From: Acidovorax delafieldii 2AN
GTDB taxonomy: Bacteria; Pseudomonadota; Gammaproteobacteria; Burkholderiales; Burkholderiaceae_C
Assembly: GCF_000175235.1 (NCBI RefSeq)
Contig: NZ_ACQT01000012.1
Coordinates: 1-49,567 of the forward strand
Length of the DNA: 49,567 nucleotides
Reading direction: 5' to 3'
Made by a program: the position numbers and the translations under genes. Below are positions 8,626 through 22,626 of this stretch, piece by piece. Under the pieces are notes generated by a model that saw nothing but the letters and a program-made list of their open reading frames with translations, was not told where the DNA came from and ran no database searches. Numbering within the stretch: position 1 is the first letter of the stretch; each line of letters opens with the position of its first letter.

Positions 8626-8899
8626 GGACAAGATGAGAGAGAGCCGGCGGGCCAGCGGAGCAGACGCCATTGTCGCCGCTGCCAGGGCGGGCGCAGCACG
8701 ATGGCGGCCCGGAGCGGCCGCCAGGGCCCGCATTGCCCCGCGCGGTGCGCTGGTGTAAAACTCTGTTCCTGGCGCTGGGCGGGTGCACTGGCCGCCCGCT
8801 CCATGCGTTAAGAGCCTGTTCACCGGCTCCCGTGGCGCTCTGGTAGCACGCACGGCATGGCATTCAACTTTCTCCAACTACACCAACAACGAGGCCCGC

Positions 8900-9850
8900 A
8901 TGCACGCTCCCTTACCCATCGCCAGAACCCTGGGCAGCTGGTTGCTGCTCATGTTCACCCTGCTGCTGTCCTCCACCGCCTGGGCGCAGCGCGACGACGG
9001 CCAGTACCAGATCCTACAGGCCGTCTATGGCACCGACCAGTACAGCATCGACGTGACGGACCGCCTGCGGCAACTGGCCGGCCGCGACCAGCGCTTCAAA
9101 CTCACCAACGACCTGTTCAATGCCGACCCCGCACCCGGCCAGCGCAAGACGCTGCGCATCCATGCACGCGGCCCCGACGGACAGCCCCGCACCTTTGACT
9201 ACAGCGAGTACAGCTGGGTGGATGGCGCCCAGTTCACGGGCTGGAGTTCCGGCCGTTGGGGCCAGGGCTATGGCAACAACGGCAGGCCGGGCGACGGTTA
9301 CGGCAACGCGGACCGGGGCAATGACGACATCCTGCAGGCCACCTACGGCACCGAGGAGTCGCGCATTGACGTGACGCCCCGCATCCGCCAACTGGTGCGG
9401 CGCAACCAGCGCTTCCAACTGACCAACGAGCTGTTCAATGGCGACCCCGCGCCGGGCCAGCGCAAAACGCTGCAGATACAGCTGCGCGGCGGCTACGGCG
9501 GCCAGTCGCAATTCGTCGAATACCCCGAAGGCAGCTGGATCGACGGCTCCCGCCTCACAGGGGCCAGCGCCGGCCATTGGGATCAGGGCGGCAGGCCCAA
9601 CGATGGCGGCTACGGGCGGGTGAATGTCCAGCGCGCCCTCTACGGCGACGGCTACCGCCAGGTGGACATCACCGCACGCCTGCGCAGCTATGCCCGCGAC
9701 GGCCGCCTTGAGGTTTCGGTGGACAACAACCTTGCCGGCGTCGACCCCGCCCCTGGCGTGCGCAAGAGCCTGCTGGTGGAATTCAGCCTGGGCAACGGCC
9801 CCGTGCAGCAGACCACGGTGCCCGAGGGCCAGTGGCTGCGCCTGCCCTGA
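8900..9850 (+). CDS. Secreted protein with three tandem copies of one domain
   Basis: The 316-residue product opens with a signal peptide (hydrophobic LGSWLLLMFTLLLSS, likely cut after AWA at residue 29). Then one domain is repeated three times, starting near residues 36, 133 and 240. Each copy reads 'ILQAxYGT…IDVTxRxRQL…L.N(D/E)LFNxDPAPGQRKTL', then a tail of Gly, Asp and aromatic residues ending in 'W(V/I)DG…TG'. The third copy is the most diverged (VQRALYGDGYRQVDITARL). The pattern recalls the DUF3395-like domain at the end of some DnaJ-type proteins. The linkers are Gly/Asn-rich. Start ATG 8900 puts the signal peptide first. No function can be assigned. Confidence 0.85.
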   Translation: MHAPLPIARTLGSWLLLMFTLLLSSTAWAQRDDGQYQILQAVYGTDQYSIDVTDRLRQLAGRDQRFKLTNDLFNADPAPGQRKTLRIHARGPDGQPRTFDYSEYSWVDGAQFTGWSSGRWGQGYGNNGRPGDGYGNADRGNDDILQATYGTEESRIDVTPRIRQLVRRNQRFQLTNELFNGDPAPGQRKTLQIQLRGGYGGQSQFVEYPEGSWIDGSRLTGASAGHWDQGGRPNDGGYGRVNVQRALYGDGYRQVDITARLRSYARDGRLEVSVDNNLAGVDPAPGVRKSLLVEFSLGNGPVQQTTVPEGQWLRLP

Positions 9851-10042
9851 CCCTGCGGGTTTGAGGCCAGATGGGCCAGGCCCCCAGCGCCGCCCGGGCC
9901 GGGCAGGAACCCCATCCCGGGCCGGGCCTTGTACCCCGTCGCTAAGCCTTCCGTGGGCGCAAGGGGTAGAATCCTGCCCCTTGTCGCCGCATCGCCGGTC
10001 CAGGCCTCTTCTGCAAGGCCCCTTGTCCTTCTCTCACAATTT

Positions 10043-10984
10043 ATGTCGTCCAACCTGCACCCCATGCTCAACGTGGCCATCAAGGCCGCACGCGCCGCCG
10101 GCGCCATCATCAACCGCGCGGCACTTGACGTGGAATCGGTGCGGATCTCGCAAAAGCAGATCAACGACTTCGTGACTGAAGTGGACCACGCGTCCGAAAA
10201 GATCATCATCGAGACGCTGCTCACGGCCTACCCCGGCCACGGTATCCTGGCCGAAGAGTCGGGCAAGGAATACGGCGCTAAGGATTCGGAGTTCGTCTGG
10301 ATCATCGACCCGCTGGACGGCACCACCAACTTCATCCACGGCTTTCCCGTGTACTGTGTGAGCATCGCCCTGGCCGTGAAGGGCAAGGTCGAACAGGCCG
10401 TGGTGTACGACCCCACGCGCAACGATCTGTTCACCGCCACCAAGGGGCGCGGCGCCTACCTGAACGAGCGCCGCATCCGCGTGAGCAAGCGCACCCAGCT
10501 CAAGGACTGCCTGATCTCCACCGGCTTCCCTTTCCGCCCGGGCGACAACTTCAAGAACTACCTGGCCATGATGAGCGACGTGATGCAGCGCACCGCCGGC
10601 CTGCGCCGCCCTGGTGCTGCCGCGCTGGACCTGGCCTACGTCGCCGCGGGCTTCACCGATGGCTTCTTTGAAACCGGCCTGTCGATCTGGGACGTGGCCG
10701 CCGGGTCATTGCTGATCACCGAAGCCGGCGGCCTGGTGGGCAATTTCACGGGCGAGGCCGATTTCATGGAGCAGCGCGAATGCATGGCGGGCAACCCGCG
10801 CGTCTACGGCCAACTCGTTCCCATCCTGGGCAAGTACAGCAAGTTTGCAAGCGCCGGCGACAAGGCGGCCGTGCGCCAGGCCCTCGCCGCAGACACGCCC
10901 ACCGCTGCCGAGCCCGCGGCCACCGAGGCGCCCGATGCAGCACCTGCCGCCGACGCCGCACCGGGCGAAGACGCTCCGCTCTGA
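10043..10984 (+). CDS. suhB: Inositol-1-monophosphatase family protein (SuhB)
   Basis: The 313-residue protein has the metal-binding motifs of the inositol monophosphatase family: [10 protein letters not shown] (Glu), [16 protein letters not shown] (DPLDGT), and [18 protein letters not shown] (WDxxAG). SuhB is both a phosphatase and, in enterobacteria, a factor in rRNA transcription antitermination. The start may be ATG 10043 or the nearer [10 protein letters not shown] at 10064; the latter is closer to the usual SuhB length. A C-terminal tail of about 45 residues, rich in Ala, Pro and Glu, goes beyond the family core and appears disordered. A TAGAAT -10-like box lies about 75 bp upstream. 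Confidence 0.92.
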   Translation: MSSNLHPMLNVAIKAARAAGAIINRAALDVESVRISQKQINDFVTEVDHASEKIIIETLLTAYPGHGILAEESGKEYGAKDSEFVWIIDPLDGTTNFIHGFPVYCVSIALAVKGKVEQAVVYDPTRNDLFTATKGRGAYLNERRIRVSKRTQLKDCLISTGFPFRPGDNFKNYLAMMSDVMQRTAGLRRPGAAALDLAYVAAGFTDGFFETGLSIWDVAAGSLLITEAGGLVGNFTGEADFMEQRECMAGNPRVYGQLVPILGKYSKFASAGDKAAVRQALAADTPTAAEPAATEAPDAAPAADAAPGEDAPL

Positions 10985-11030
10985 CAATTGACACCGGGCG
11001 GCGCAGGCCAGCAGGCGGTCGCGCAACCAC

Positions 11031-12161
11031 TCAGGTCGGGTCAGGGTACTTCTGGGCGATGCTGCGGAAGTCTTCGGCAATATCCACAAACGCATCGACC
11101 ATATCGGGGTCGAAATGCGAATCCTTGCCACGCACGATGGTGCTGCAGGCCTGGTCGTGCGAGAAGGCGGGCTTGTACACCCGCTTGCTGATCAACGCGT
11201 CGTACACGTCCGCCACCGCCATGAGGCGTGCCGACACCGGAATGGCATCGCCCGCAAGGCCCTCCGGGTAGCCTGAGCCGTCCCACTTCTCCTGGTGGCT
11301 GTAGGCGATTTCCTTGGACACGCTCAGGAACGCCACACGCATTCCCAGGCGGCGCTCGGCATCCTCGATGGCGTTGCGCCCCAGCGTGGTGTGGGTTTTC
11401 ATGATTTCAAACTCTTCCACGGAGAGTTTGCCCGGCTTGAGCAGGATGCTGTCGGGAATACCGATCTTGCCAATGTCGTGCAGCGGTGCCGACTTGTACA
11501 GCAGCTCGATCATCCGGTCGTTGAGCACGGGCTCGAAGCGCGGGTGGTGGCGCAGCCGCTCTGCCAGCGCTTTCACATACAGTTGCGTGCGGCGGATGTG
11601 GTTGCCGGTTTCGTTGTCGCGCGTTTCCGCCAGCGAGGTCATGGCCATGATGGTCACATCCTGGATGGCTTGCACCTCGAGGGTGCGCATTGCCACCTCG
11701 CGCTCAAGGTATGCGCTCTTGTCACGCAGGAAGTCGGCGGTGGCCTTGAGCGTCAGGTGGGTGTTGACGCGCGCCAGCAGGATGGGCGGACTGATGGGTT
11801 TGGTGATGTAGTCCACCGCACCGAGCGCCAGGCCGGCCTGCTCGTCGTCGGGCTCGGACCGCGCCGTCAGAAATATCACCGGAATATCGCGCGTGGACGG
11901 ATGGGCCTTGAGGCGGCGGCAAACTTCATAGCCGTCCACCTCGGGCATCATGATGTCCAGAAGGATGAGGTCGGGCGGCGTACCCGAAAGCGCAATCCTC
12001 AGCGCCTTGTCGCCCTGGTTGGCCACCTTGACCTGAAAATGCTCACGCAGCAGGCTGCCCATCAGGGTGAGGTTTTCGGGCGTGTCGTCCACCACCAGCA
12101 CCGTGGCGATGGGTTTTTGCACATGCTCTGTCTGGCTCGAAGAAAAAGGCGCGTTGTCCAC
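11031..12161 (-). CDS. Response regulator with HD-GYP domain (cyclic di-GMP phosphodiesterase)
   Basis: The 376-residue protein has an N-terminal receiver (VLVVDDTPEN, phosphoacceptor Asp69 in LILLDIMMP, Lys in YITKPIS) and a C-terminal HD-GYP domain with the HD pair in SAPLHDIGKIGIPD, further His in KTHTTLGRNA and YSHQEKWDGSGYPEG, so the GYP signature is intact. Such proteins hydrolyse cyclic di-GMP when phosphorylated. The GTG at 12161 is the best start because AGGAAA lies about 5 bases upstream, though an in-frame upstream ATG (12254) exists inside the kinase gene. Only 19 bases separate it from the hybrid kinase stop, so it is probably that kinase's output. Confidence 0.92.
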   Translation of the reverse strand: MDNAPFSSSQTEHVQKPIATVLVVDDTPENLTLMGSLLREHFQVKVANQGDKALRIALSGTPPDLILLDIMMPEVDGYEVCRRLKAHPSTRDIPVIFLTARSEPDDEQAGLALGAVDYITKPISPPILLARVNTHLTLKATADFLRDKSAYLEREVAMRTLEVQAIQDVTIMAMTSLAETRDNETGNHIRRTQLYVKALAERLRHHPRFEPVLNDRMIELLYKSAPLHDIGKIGIPDSILLKPGKLSVEEFEIMKTHTTLGRNAIEDAERRLGMRVAFLSVSKEIAYSHQEKWDGSGYPEGLAGDAIPVSARLMAVADVYDALISKRVYKPAFSHDQACSTIVRGKDSHFDPDMVDAFVDIAEDFRSIAQKYPDPT

Positions 12162-12180
12162 GGGTTTTCCTAAATGCCAT

Positions 12181-17052
<4,872 letters not shown>

Positions 17053-17076
17053 CAGCCTGCAAGCAGCGCCGGGCTC

Positions 17077-19728
17077 CTAAAGTTCGTGCGACAGATACGC
17101 ATCAATATCCTCCACAGGGCCCGGGCGCCCGAACAAGTAGCCCTGGAACCCTTCGCAGCCGTGCAGCCGCAGGAACGCCAATTGCCCTGTGGTTTCCACC
17201 CCTTCGGCCACCACTTCGAGGTCCAGGCTCTGGGCCAGCGCCAGGATGGTGCGCACAATGGCCGCATCGTTGGGGTCGGTGAGCACATCGCGCACGAAAC
17301 CCTGGTCGATCTTGACCTGGTCGAGCGGAAGCCTCTTGAGATAGCTCAGGCTCGAATAACCCGTGCCGAAGTCGTCCAGGGCAAACCCCACGCCCTCGCG
17401 CTTGAGTTGCTCCATGCGCGCAATGGTGTCCTCCACATCGCCGAGCAGCAGGCTCTCGGTAAGCTCCAGCTTGAGCTTTCGGGGGTCGGCCCCACAGCCC
17501 TGCAGTGTCTGCAGCACCTCGGCCACGAACCCCGGCTGGCGAAACTGGCGTGCGCTCACGTTGACCGAAACCGACAGGTGCCGGGTTTGCTTGCGTTCGC
17601 CCCACCGCTGCAACTGCCCGCAGGCCGTCTGCAGCACCTGCTGACCCAGCGGCAGGATCAGCCCGGTCTGTTCCGCCAGCGGAATGAAATCCGCAGGGCT
17701 GATCATGCCGCGCACGGGATGCCGCCAGCGCACCAGCGCCTCGACTCCCAGCAAGCGTGCGCGGTGGTCCACTACGGGCTGGTAGTAAACGCACAGCTCG
17801 CCGCGTGCAAGCCCTTGGCGCAGGTCGGCCTCGAGGTTGGAGCGCGCATTCACGGCGGCCTGCATGTCCGGATCGAAGAAGCGCTGGGTGTTGCGCCCCG
17901 CGCCCTTGGCCTGGTACATGGCCAGATCTGCCCGCTTGAGCAGCTCGTCCACCGACAGCCGCTCGTCGCCAAACAGCGTGATACCAATGCTGGGCGTGCT
18001 GTAGTGCTGCTGGCCGCCCAGCGCAAACGGCTGGTTCAGGCTGGCCAGCAGCTTTTCCGCCACGATTTCTGCCTGGCTGGCAGCTTCGGTCAGTTCGGGG
18101 CGCAGGGTCTCCAGCATGACGACAAATTCGTCGCCACCGAACCGCGCCACGGTGTCCGTCTCGCGCACGCACGCCAACAGCCGCGCGGCCACCTGCGACA
18201 GAAGGTGGTCGCCCATGTCGTGGCCCAGGGTGTCGTTGAGGTCTTTGAAATTGTCGAGATCAATGAACAGCAAGGCGCCGAACTGCTGGGTGCGCGATGT
18301 GGCGGCCACCGCACGCTGCAGCCGGTCGAGCAGCATGCGCCTGTTGGGCAGCCCCGTGAGCGCGTCGTAGAACGCCAGGCGTTCTATCTCCTGCTCTGCG
18401 CGCTTGCGGTCCGTGATGTCCATGGTGAAACCGTGCGACACCACCGAGCCGTCGGGCTCGCGGTGCGGAATGGCGTTGGTGATGTGCCAGCGCACGCTGC
18501 CGTCCGGCATCGACACCCGGTATTCGCATTGCCACGGCGCCAGGTTGCGCAGCGAGGCCACGGCCGAACGCCGCACGTGCGCGGCATCGTCGGGCACCAC
18601 GCTGCGCATCAGCAGCCCGTGGTCCCGCATCACGTCCTCGGGGTTCACGCCCATGAATTCGCGCACCGCATCGCTGATGTACGGCACGCTGCTGGCGCCA
18701 TCGTTGTGCATGCGGTATTCGTAGATGAAGCCGGGGATGCGGCTGGCGATGCGCTGGATGAACAGCAGTTGCTCACGCAACTGCTCGGCCGAGCGGTGCT
18801 CTTCCGTCACATCCTGCACCACGCCCATCTCGACCCGCATGCCATCACCCGAGCGGGCACGGCGCACGCGCGAGCGCATCCAGCGCACTTCGCCATCGGG
18901 GCGTCGCCAGCGGTATTCGATGTCTGCGCCCGCCACCTTCTCGCGGGCCTTCTCGAACACATGCCGGTCCTCGGGCAAGATGCCGCTGACCGCGCGCTCG
19001 GGGCTCACCCATTCCTGGCGGTCGAACCCCGCAATGTCGCACAGGCCGGGTGACCACAGCAGCACGGTTTCGCCGGGGTCTTCAATGCGCCGCCAGTGCC
19101 CGGTGCGCGCCAGGCCTTCCATGGTGTTGAACACGTCACTCTGTTCGCGCAATTCGCGGCGCGTTTCCTCCAGGGACCGCTCACAGGCAGCCAGCGCTGC
19201 CCGCAGCGTTTCGACCTCGGAAACATCGCGCACTGTCACCATGATGCTGCAGCCCGCGACGCGCCGGGCGGACAGCTCCCAGGCCAGCACCGGCCGGCCC
19301 GGCTCCCGCACCACGGGGCGGCACTCCAGCGGCACGCCGAGACGAGCAACCGCCCCGAGCTGCTCGACGATGGCGGTGCCGCGCAGTTGGTCGAACACCT
19401 CGTCGGCATCCACACCCCGGGTGCGCACGCGGCCCAGGCCGGGCATGCGCCGCGCCGCAGCGTTCGCGGCCACCAGCACCAGGCGGTCCGTTTCGAGACG
19501 GAACTCCATCAGCGGCAGCGGCAGCGCATCGACAAGGCCCTGCAGACGCACCTGCGCAGAGGGCGCCACGGCGCCCTCGCTATCAGCTGTCAGAAGATCG
19601 GTCAGGAGTTCGGATGAAATCACGGTTGCACTGAAACCATTCGCCAAAAGATGCCACACCAAACCGCCACCGCAGGGGCGACCCCCATTGTGCACACAAA
19701 GTATGTCCAAACGTAACGGAACGCCCAA
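17077..19728 (-). CDS. PAS–GGDEF–EAL protein (cyclic di-GMP turnover)
   Basis: The protein of up to 883 residues has three PAS-like modules, then a GGDEF cyclase domain with an intact GGDEF signature and, five residues before it, the inhibitory RxxD site (RETD). The EAL phosphodiesterase domain is complete: EALVRWRHP, the ELTES motif, DDFGTGYSSLSYLKRL and EGVET. Both activities could therefore be live. The start is uncertain: the first ATG (19728) lies inside the mutS-divergent promoter region and several GTG codons follow, one before ISSELLTDLL at about 19623. It is the first gene of the three-gene operon and lies divergent from the native mutS start. Confidence 0.92.
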   Translation of the reverse strand: MGVPLRLDILCVHNGGRPCGGGLVWHLLANGFSATVISSELLTDLLTADSEGAVAPSAQVRLQGLVDALPLPLMEFRLETDRLVLVAANAAARRMPGLGRVRTRGVDADEVFDQLRGTAIVEQLGAVARLGVPLECRPVVREPGRPVLAWELSARRVAGCSIMVTVRDVSEVETLRAALAACERSLEETRRELREQSDVFNTMEGLARTGHWRRIEDPGETVLLWSPGLCDIAGFDRQEWVSPERAVSGILPEDRHVFEKAREKVAGADIEYRWRRPDGEVRWMRSRVRRARSGDGMRVEMGVVQDVTEEHRSAEQLREQLLFIQRIASRIPGFIYEYRMHNDGASSVPYISDAVREFMGVNPEDVMRDHGLLMRSVVPDDAAHVRRSAVASLRNLAPWQCEYRVSMPDGSVRWHITNAIPHREPDGSVVSHGFTMDITDRKRAEQEIERLAFYDALTGLPNRRMLLDRLQRAVAATSRTQQFGALLFIDLDNFKDLNDTLGHDMGDHLLSQVAARLLACVRETDTVARFGGDEFVVMLETLRPELTEAASQAEIVAEKLLASLNQPFALGGQQHYSTPSIGITLFGDERLSVDELLKRADLAMYQAKGAGRNTQRFFDPDMQAAVNARSNLEADLRQGLARGELCVYYQPVVDHRARLLGVEALVRWRHPVRGMISPADFIPLAEQTGLILPLGQQVLQTACGQLQRWGERKQTRHLSVSVNVSARQFRQPGFVAEVLQTLQGCGADPRKLKLELTESLLLGDVEDTIARMEQLKREGVGFALDDFGTGYSSLSYLKRLPLDQVKIDQGFVRDVLTDPNDAAIVRTILALAQSLDLEVVAEGVETTGQLAFLRLHGCEGFQGYLFGRPGPVEDIDAYLSHEL

Positions 19729-19804
19729 CGCCCCCGCGGAGATTCGCTAGGGGAAACCCGCAAAACGAACTGCTACAGTGCACGCCTCATACCCGCCCCA
19801 ACGC

Positions 19805-19855
19805 ATGTCCGACACGCTCGAGAACCACACCCCCATGATGCAGCAGTACCCATAA
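19805..19855 (+). pseudogene. mutS: Orphaned 5' stub of mutS (16 codons, then stop)
   Basis: From ATG 19805 the sequence reads [16 protein letters not shown] and then TAA at 19853-19855. The last part, NHTPMMQQY, is encoded by the 28-bp repeat shared with the intact mutS body starting at 49106. The stub is the native mutS start, with its native upstream promoter region (19729-19804), cut off by insertion of the mobile element. The stop arises from element DNA joined after the repeat. Confidence 0.9.
19823..19850 (+). repeat. Left attachment-site core (28-bp direct repeat)
   Basis: These 28 bases (AACCACACCCCC through CAGCAGTACC) are identical to 49106-49133. Flanks differ immediately on both sides (left base G versus A; right base C versus T). 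It lies within codons 7-16 of the native mutS frame. Confidence 0.92.
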
Positions 19856-19897
19856 AAACGCCGGTTTTCATAGGAGAACTTGAATCTTTGGCAGTTT

Positions 19898-19917
19898 TTT
19901 TGCTACATCCTGGCTAC
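19898..19917 (+). repeat. Left subterminal repeat, likely integrase arm site
   Basis: Twenty bases (TTTTGCTACAT…GGCTAC) match 48950-48969 in 18 positions, in the same orientation. Within each copy the pentamer GCTAC occurs twice, 11 bp apart. It sits 47 bp inside the left core; the right copy sits 136 bp inside the right core. Confidence 0.6.
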
Positions 19918-19967
19918 ACAGCATTGGTGTTTCTTGACGCTTCTTGGCGTTCAGGTTGGGCCGCTCA

Positions 19968-20591
19968 TCAATCGGACAGCAACTCCGTCAGACTGGGTAG
20001 CTCTTCATACACGTCCGGCAGACTGGTCATTCGCGCTACCGCTACCGCCTGTTGGTAGATGGACCAAGGCGTAGGCTGAGCCTCATCTCCGTTCGGCTGA
20101 AACCACACTTCACACAACTGCGCGACGCGGGCATAGTCATCCATTGATACCGGCACCGCCGATGTCTCGATAGGCACCGCCCCTGCATTCAAGCCCATGC
20201 GTAAGCCATGGATCAGACGCACGCAGGCTGCGAGTTGGCCCGCACCTTTGAGCCAATCCGTGGGCATACCTGCTGACTTCATCGCCTGCTTGTGTTCCTT
20301 GGCTGGCGTTACGCGCTGCAATGTGCCGTCGATCCCCATATACGCGATGCGATATGTCCACCCCCGTTCGATATGACGGTGATATACCTGCTCCCCCTCA
20401 ATGAGAAAGTCGCCCACGGCTAACTCATCTTCGCCATGCGGCAAAAACGCCCCAGGGATGTCTTTGGCTCCGTTGAAGGTACTAGGTAAGCCCAATACCG
20501 TGTTGGAATCGATACGCTTGGCCCAGTAGCGGCAGCGGCTATCGTCAGGCTCGACAGATACTGATACAGAGTGCTGTGATGTTGTTGTCAT
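19968..20591 (-). CDS. Unknown protein, leftmost gene of the element
   Basis: I do not recognise this 207-residue product. It is soluble, without signal peptide or membrane segment. Notable segments are 'NTVLGLPSTFNGAKDIPGAFLPHGEDELAVGDFLIEGEQ', shortened here as residues about 30-66, and a helical C-terminal half. AGGAAC lies 7-8 bases upstream of ATG 20591, supporting the start. It reads leftward toward the att site and ends 117 bp from it, as cargo or accessory genes at element ends often do. Confidence 0.7.
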   Translation of the reverse strand: MTTTSQHSVSVSVEPDDSRCRYWAKRIDSNTVLGLPSTFNGAKDIPGAFLPHGEDELAVGDFLIEGEQVYHRHIERGWTYRIAYMGIDGTLQRVTPAKEHKQAMKSAGMPTDWLKGAGQLAACVRLIHGLRMGLNAGAVPIETSAVPVSMDDYARVAQLCEVWFQPNGDEAQPTPWSIYQQAVAVARMTSLPDVYEELPSLTELLSD

Positions 20592-20710
20592 GTAGTGTTC
20601 CTTAGTTCATTTGGTTTGAAGACCAACATAACAAACGCACCTGAGACAACACAAGTGGGGTGCCGAAGCACACGCCCCGCAACGTTCTAACGCGCCCAAC
20701 GATCAAGCTC

Positions 20711-20992
20711 TCATGTTTGATACACCGCGCCCTGCCCATTCAGCACTTGGGACATGGACACGAACCCATTGCTGATTCGTTGCGGACAGGCGTGCTTACT
20801 GTCCAGGCCCTTGGCCAGCCACATTCCCACGGTCATGGCGCTGAGGAGTTCGATGCCATGAGGATCAGCAGAGTCCGTTTGGCGGACATGCCCATCACGC
20901 AAAAAGGTCACCAGACCGGGAAGACACTGATTTCCGGGTCGCGGATTTACAAATCGCGCAAACAACAATTCCCTCGTTGTCAGTGCTCGCAC
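20711..20992 (-). CDS. Possible small protein of unknown function
   Basis: A 93-residue frame on the minus strand (GTG start, an in-frame stop lies just upstream) reads MRALTTRELLFARFV … GIELLSAMTVGMWLAKG … and looks more protein-like than the other frames here. No ribosome-binding site is visible at the GTG; an internal ATG before TVGMWLAKG is another option. It would lie upstream of, and in the same direction as, the 19968-20591 gene. Treat as a weak call. The rest of 20592-21040 shows nothing but the presumed promoters. Confidence 0.3.
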   Translation of the reverse strand: MRALTTRELLFARFVNPRPGNQCLPGLVTFLRDGHVRQTDSADPHGIELLSAMTVGMWLAKGLDSKHACPQRISNGFVSMSQVLNGQGAVYQT

Positions 20993-21040
20993 GTCACCAA
21001 GAAGTGCTTAGCACCCACGTTTTTCAACAGGGAGTTTTTC

Positions 21041-21418
21041 ATGCGTTTGATTCGGATGGCCGCGCTCGCGGCGGTGGGATTGGGTTGCGGACTGAATGCA
21101 CATGCTCAGCGCAATGCTTGGCCTCAGGACTTGCCAGCGGCTCATTCCTGGTTCATGTGCAGCTCGCCCAATGGTGAGCCTATGGTGGCGTGGGTCAGCG
21201 AGAAGAAAACGGTTGTGGCCGTCAGTGCACTTCGCGAAGGTGTGGCCCTTCCCGACTACGCAACCCCGATGCTTCGACAAGCAAGTGCAGATCGGCGGCT
21301 GATTCAGCCAGCGACCGCTGGCTATGAAGTGACCATCAAAGAGTATGGGCCGGTACAGACTGGGATTTTGAAGGTTGGGTCTGTCGAGCTGACATGCAGT
21401 AGTGGTCGAGACGAATGA
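21041..21418 (+). CDS. Small exported protein of unknown function
   Basis: The 125-residue product begins MRLIRMAALAAVGLGCGLNA and has a signal peptide likely cut after AHA. The mature part of about 100 residues has two cysteines (FMCSS and LTCSS) that could form a disulphide and otherwise reads as a small beta-rich domain. CAGGGAG lies about 8 bases before the ATG. I do not recognise the family. Its stop overlaps the start of the next small exported protein (ATGA), so they are translated together. Confidence 0.7.
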   Translation: MRLIRMAALAAVGLGCGLNAHAQRNAWPQDLPAAHSWFMCSSPNGEPMVAWVSEKKTVVAVSALREGVALPDYATPMLRQASADRRLIQPATAGYEVTIKEYGPVQTGILKVGSVELTCSSGRDE

Positions 21419-21633
21419 AAGAGGGGCAGACTGTGATCAAGCCACTTCAAGACATCGCCTTCGCGCTCCTCCTTTGCAGCGCTGCCTTGACGCCGATTCA
21501 TGCGCAGACCTCAGGCAAGGTTCCACGGCCTCAGCCGGAAGCAACAACCACAACACAAACTCCAACTGGGCAAAGCGAAGAGGCGAAAAAATCCTGCGGG
21601 ACCGTTGGCCAGACTTACCTCTGCGTTCCTTGA
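21415..21633 (+). CDS. Small exported, Thr/Pro-rich protein
   Basis: The 72-residue frame overlaps the previous gene by 4 bp (ATGA). An N-terminal hydrophobic segment (IAFALLLCSAALT, cut after HAQ) is followed by a short Thr/Pro/Gln-rich part and two cysteines near the end (KSCGTVGQTYLCVP). A GTG before IKPLQDIAF (21433) is an alternative start. No known family. The pair may form a small secreted or periplasmic unit specific to this element. Confidence 0.6.
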   Translation: MKEGQTVIKPLQDIAFALLLCSAALTPIHAQTSGKVPRPQPEATTTTQTPTGQSEEAKKSCGTVGQTYLCVP

Positions 21634-21640
21634 CAAGCTC

Positions 21641-21679
21641 ATTGTGCGAGTGATGCCTCAGTGGGCATCACGCGCAATG
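21641..21679. terminator. Hairpin after the small exported-protein pair
   Basis: A perfect 8-bp stem, GTGATGCC (21650-21657) with GGCATCAC (21664-21671), has a 6-nt loop and is extended on both sides by partial pairing (ATTGTGCG with CGCAAT). There is no T-run, so its strength is uncertain. It lies between the plus-strand pair and the end of the first AraC-like gene, so it could serve both. Confidence 0.5.
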
Positions 21680-21756
21680 CTTGCACACTGTCCATCTGTG
21701 TGGTGGATGACGTTCATTCCAGGTGTAAAACAGCACACCTGGGGGCAGTGTCGCCG

Positions 21757-22557
21757 CTAATGTTGAACACGTACCGCTCGGCGATATGCAGCTGGCGGTA
21801 TTCCCCCAGTTGACCGCCTGAACTCGTGGTGTAGGTGCGCCCCGTCTGTGTATCCACACTTAGCGGCAATTTCTGCCAAGGTCAGGTCTGACCACAGGAT
21901 GTAGCGGGAAGCCGACGAAATAGCGCAGGCACGCTTGATCGCCAGTGCAGAGATTCCTTCGGATGCAAAGCGTCTCTCACCCGTTCGAGGATGCAGACCC
22001 AATGCGGTGTAGAGATCGGAAACCTTCGACCTGGGGTAAGCCAAGAAAAAATCGCAGGCGTCTTGCAACAGCATGGGGGCGTTGAAAATGCGCGCTACGT
22101 CTTTGAGAGTGAATCCGTGACGGACGCTTGGTGGATACGGGTTGAGACGGCTCTGATGCAGGCAATGATCAAAGAATGTTCCATATCCCTCCAAGAGACG
22201 AAAGTGCACTTTCGAGATGGTCTTTGTCGGATGGATGCCTTGTTCTTGACATACGCTGGGGTCCAGAACATCGGTGTAGGTGCTGTACGCATTCCAAATC
22301 TCCGTAATCCCTGCGTACTTGCGAGTCTGCGAAAAGAACAGACCCGTGGGACTGAGATCCAGACACGCCAACTCGCGCCAAGGTCCCTCCATAGATTGCA
22401 GCGAGGGAGGAGCACCCTCCATTGCGTTCATGATGCGCTGCTTTCGGTCCAAAGCGACGTTCGATGCTAGAACGTTGGCGACGTTCTCCTGAAACAGGTT
22501 GACCGATGCTTTGCGGTGAAGTGTTTCGAGCACCCGCATGGGTAGGCTGTACGACAT
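21757..22557 (-). CDS. AraC-like transcriptional regulator, copy A
   Basis: The 266-residue protein has a C-terminal AraC-type double helix-turn-helix, visible as the recognition region 'LTLAEIAAKCGYTDGAHLHHEFRRSTGGIPPAAYRR' (about 228-262, given here as a position range). The N-terminal 150 residues hold the presumed sensor domain, including PWRELACLDLSPTGLFF. It is a tandem duplicate of the gene at 22627-23427, of equal length; the last 130 or so residues are almost identical while the first half has diverged. The two genes read in the same direction, 69 bp apart. Confidence 0.85.
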   Translation of the reverse strand: MSYSLPMRVLETLHRKASVNLFQENVANVLASNVALDRKQRIMNAMEGAPPSLQSMEGPWRELACLDLSPTGLFFSQTRKYAGITEIWNAYSTYTDVLDPSVCQEQGIHPTKTISKVHFRLLEGYGTFFDHCLHQSRLNPYPPSVRHGFTLKDVARIFNAPMLLQDACDFFLAYPRSKVSDLYTALGLHPRTGERRFASEGISALAIKRACAISSASRYILWSDLTLAEIAAKCGYTDGAHLHHEFRRSTGGIPPAAYRRAVRVQH

Positions 22558-22626
22558 ACGAACCCCAAATCAGCACAAAAGAGCGACGGATGGATGGTGT
22601 GGTCCCCGATGAGCCAAAGCAAGTCG

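Noticed and set aside
9893-9927. A 12-bp direct repeat (CCCGGGCCGGGC twice) before suhB
   Set aside because: Short and GC-rich, so expected by chance in this genome; no sign of function apart from a possible hairpin.
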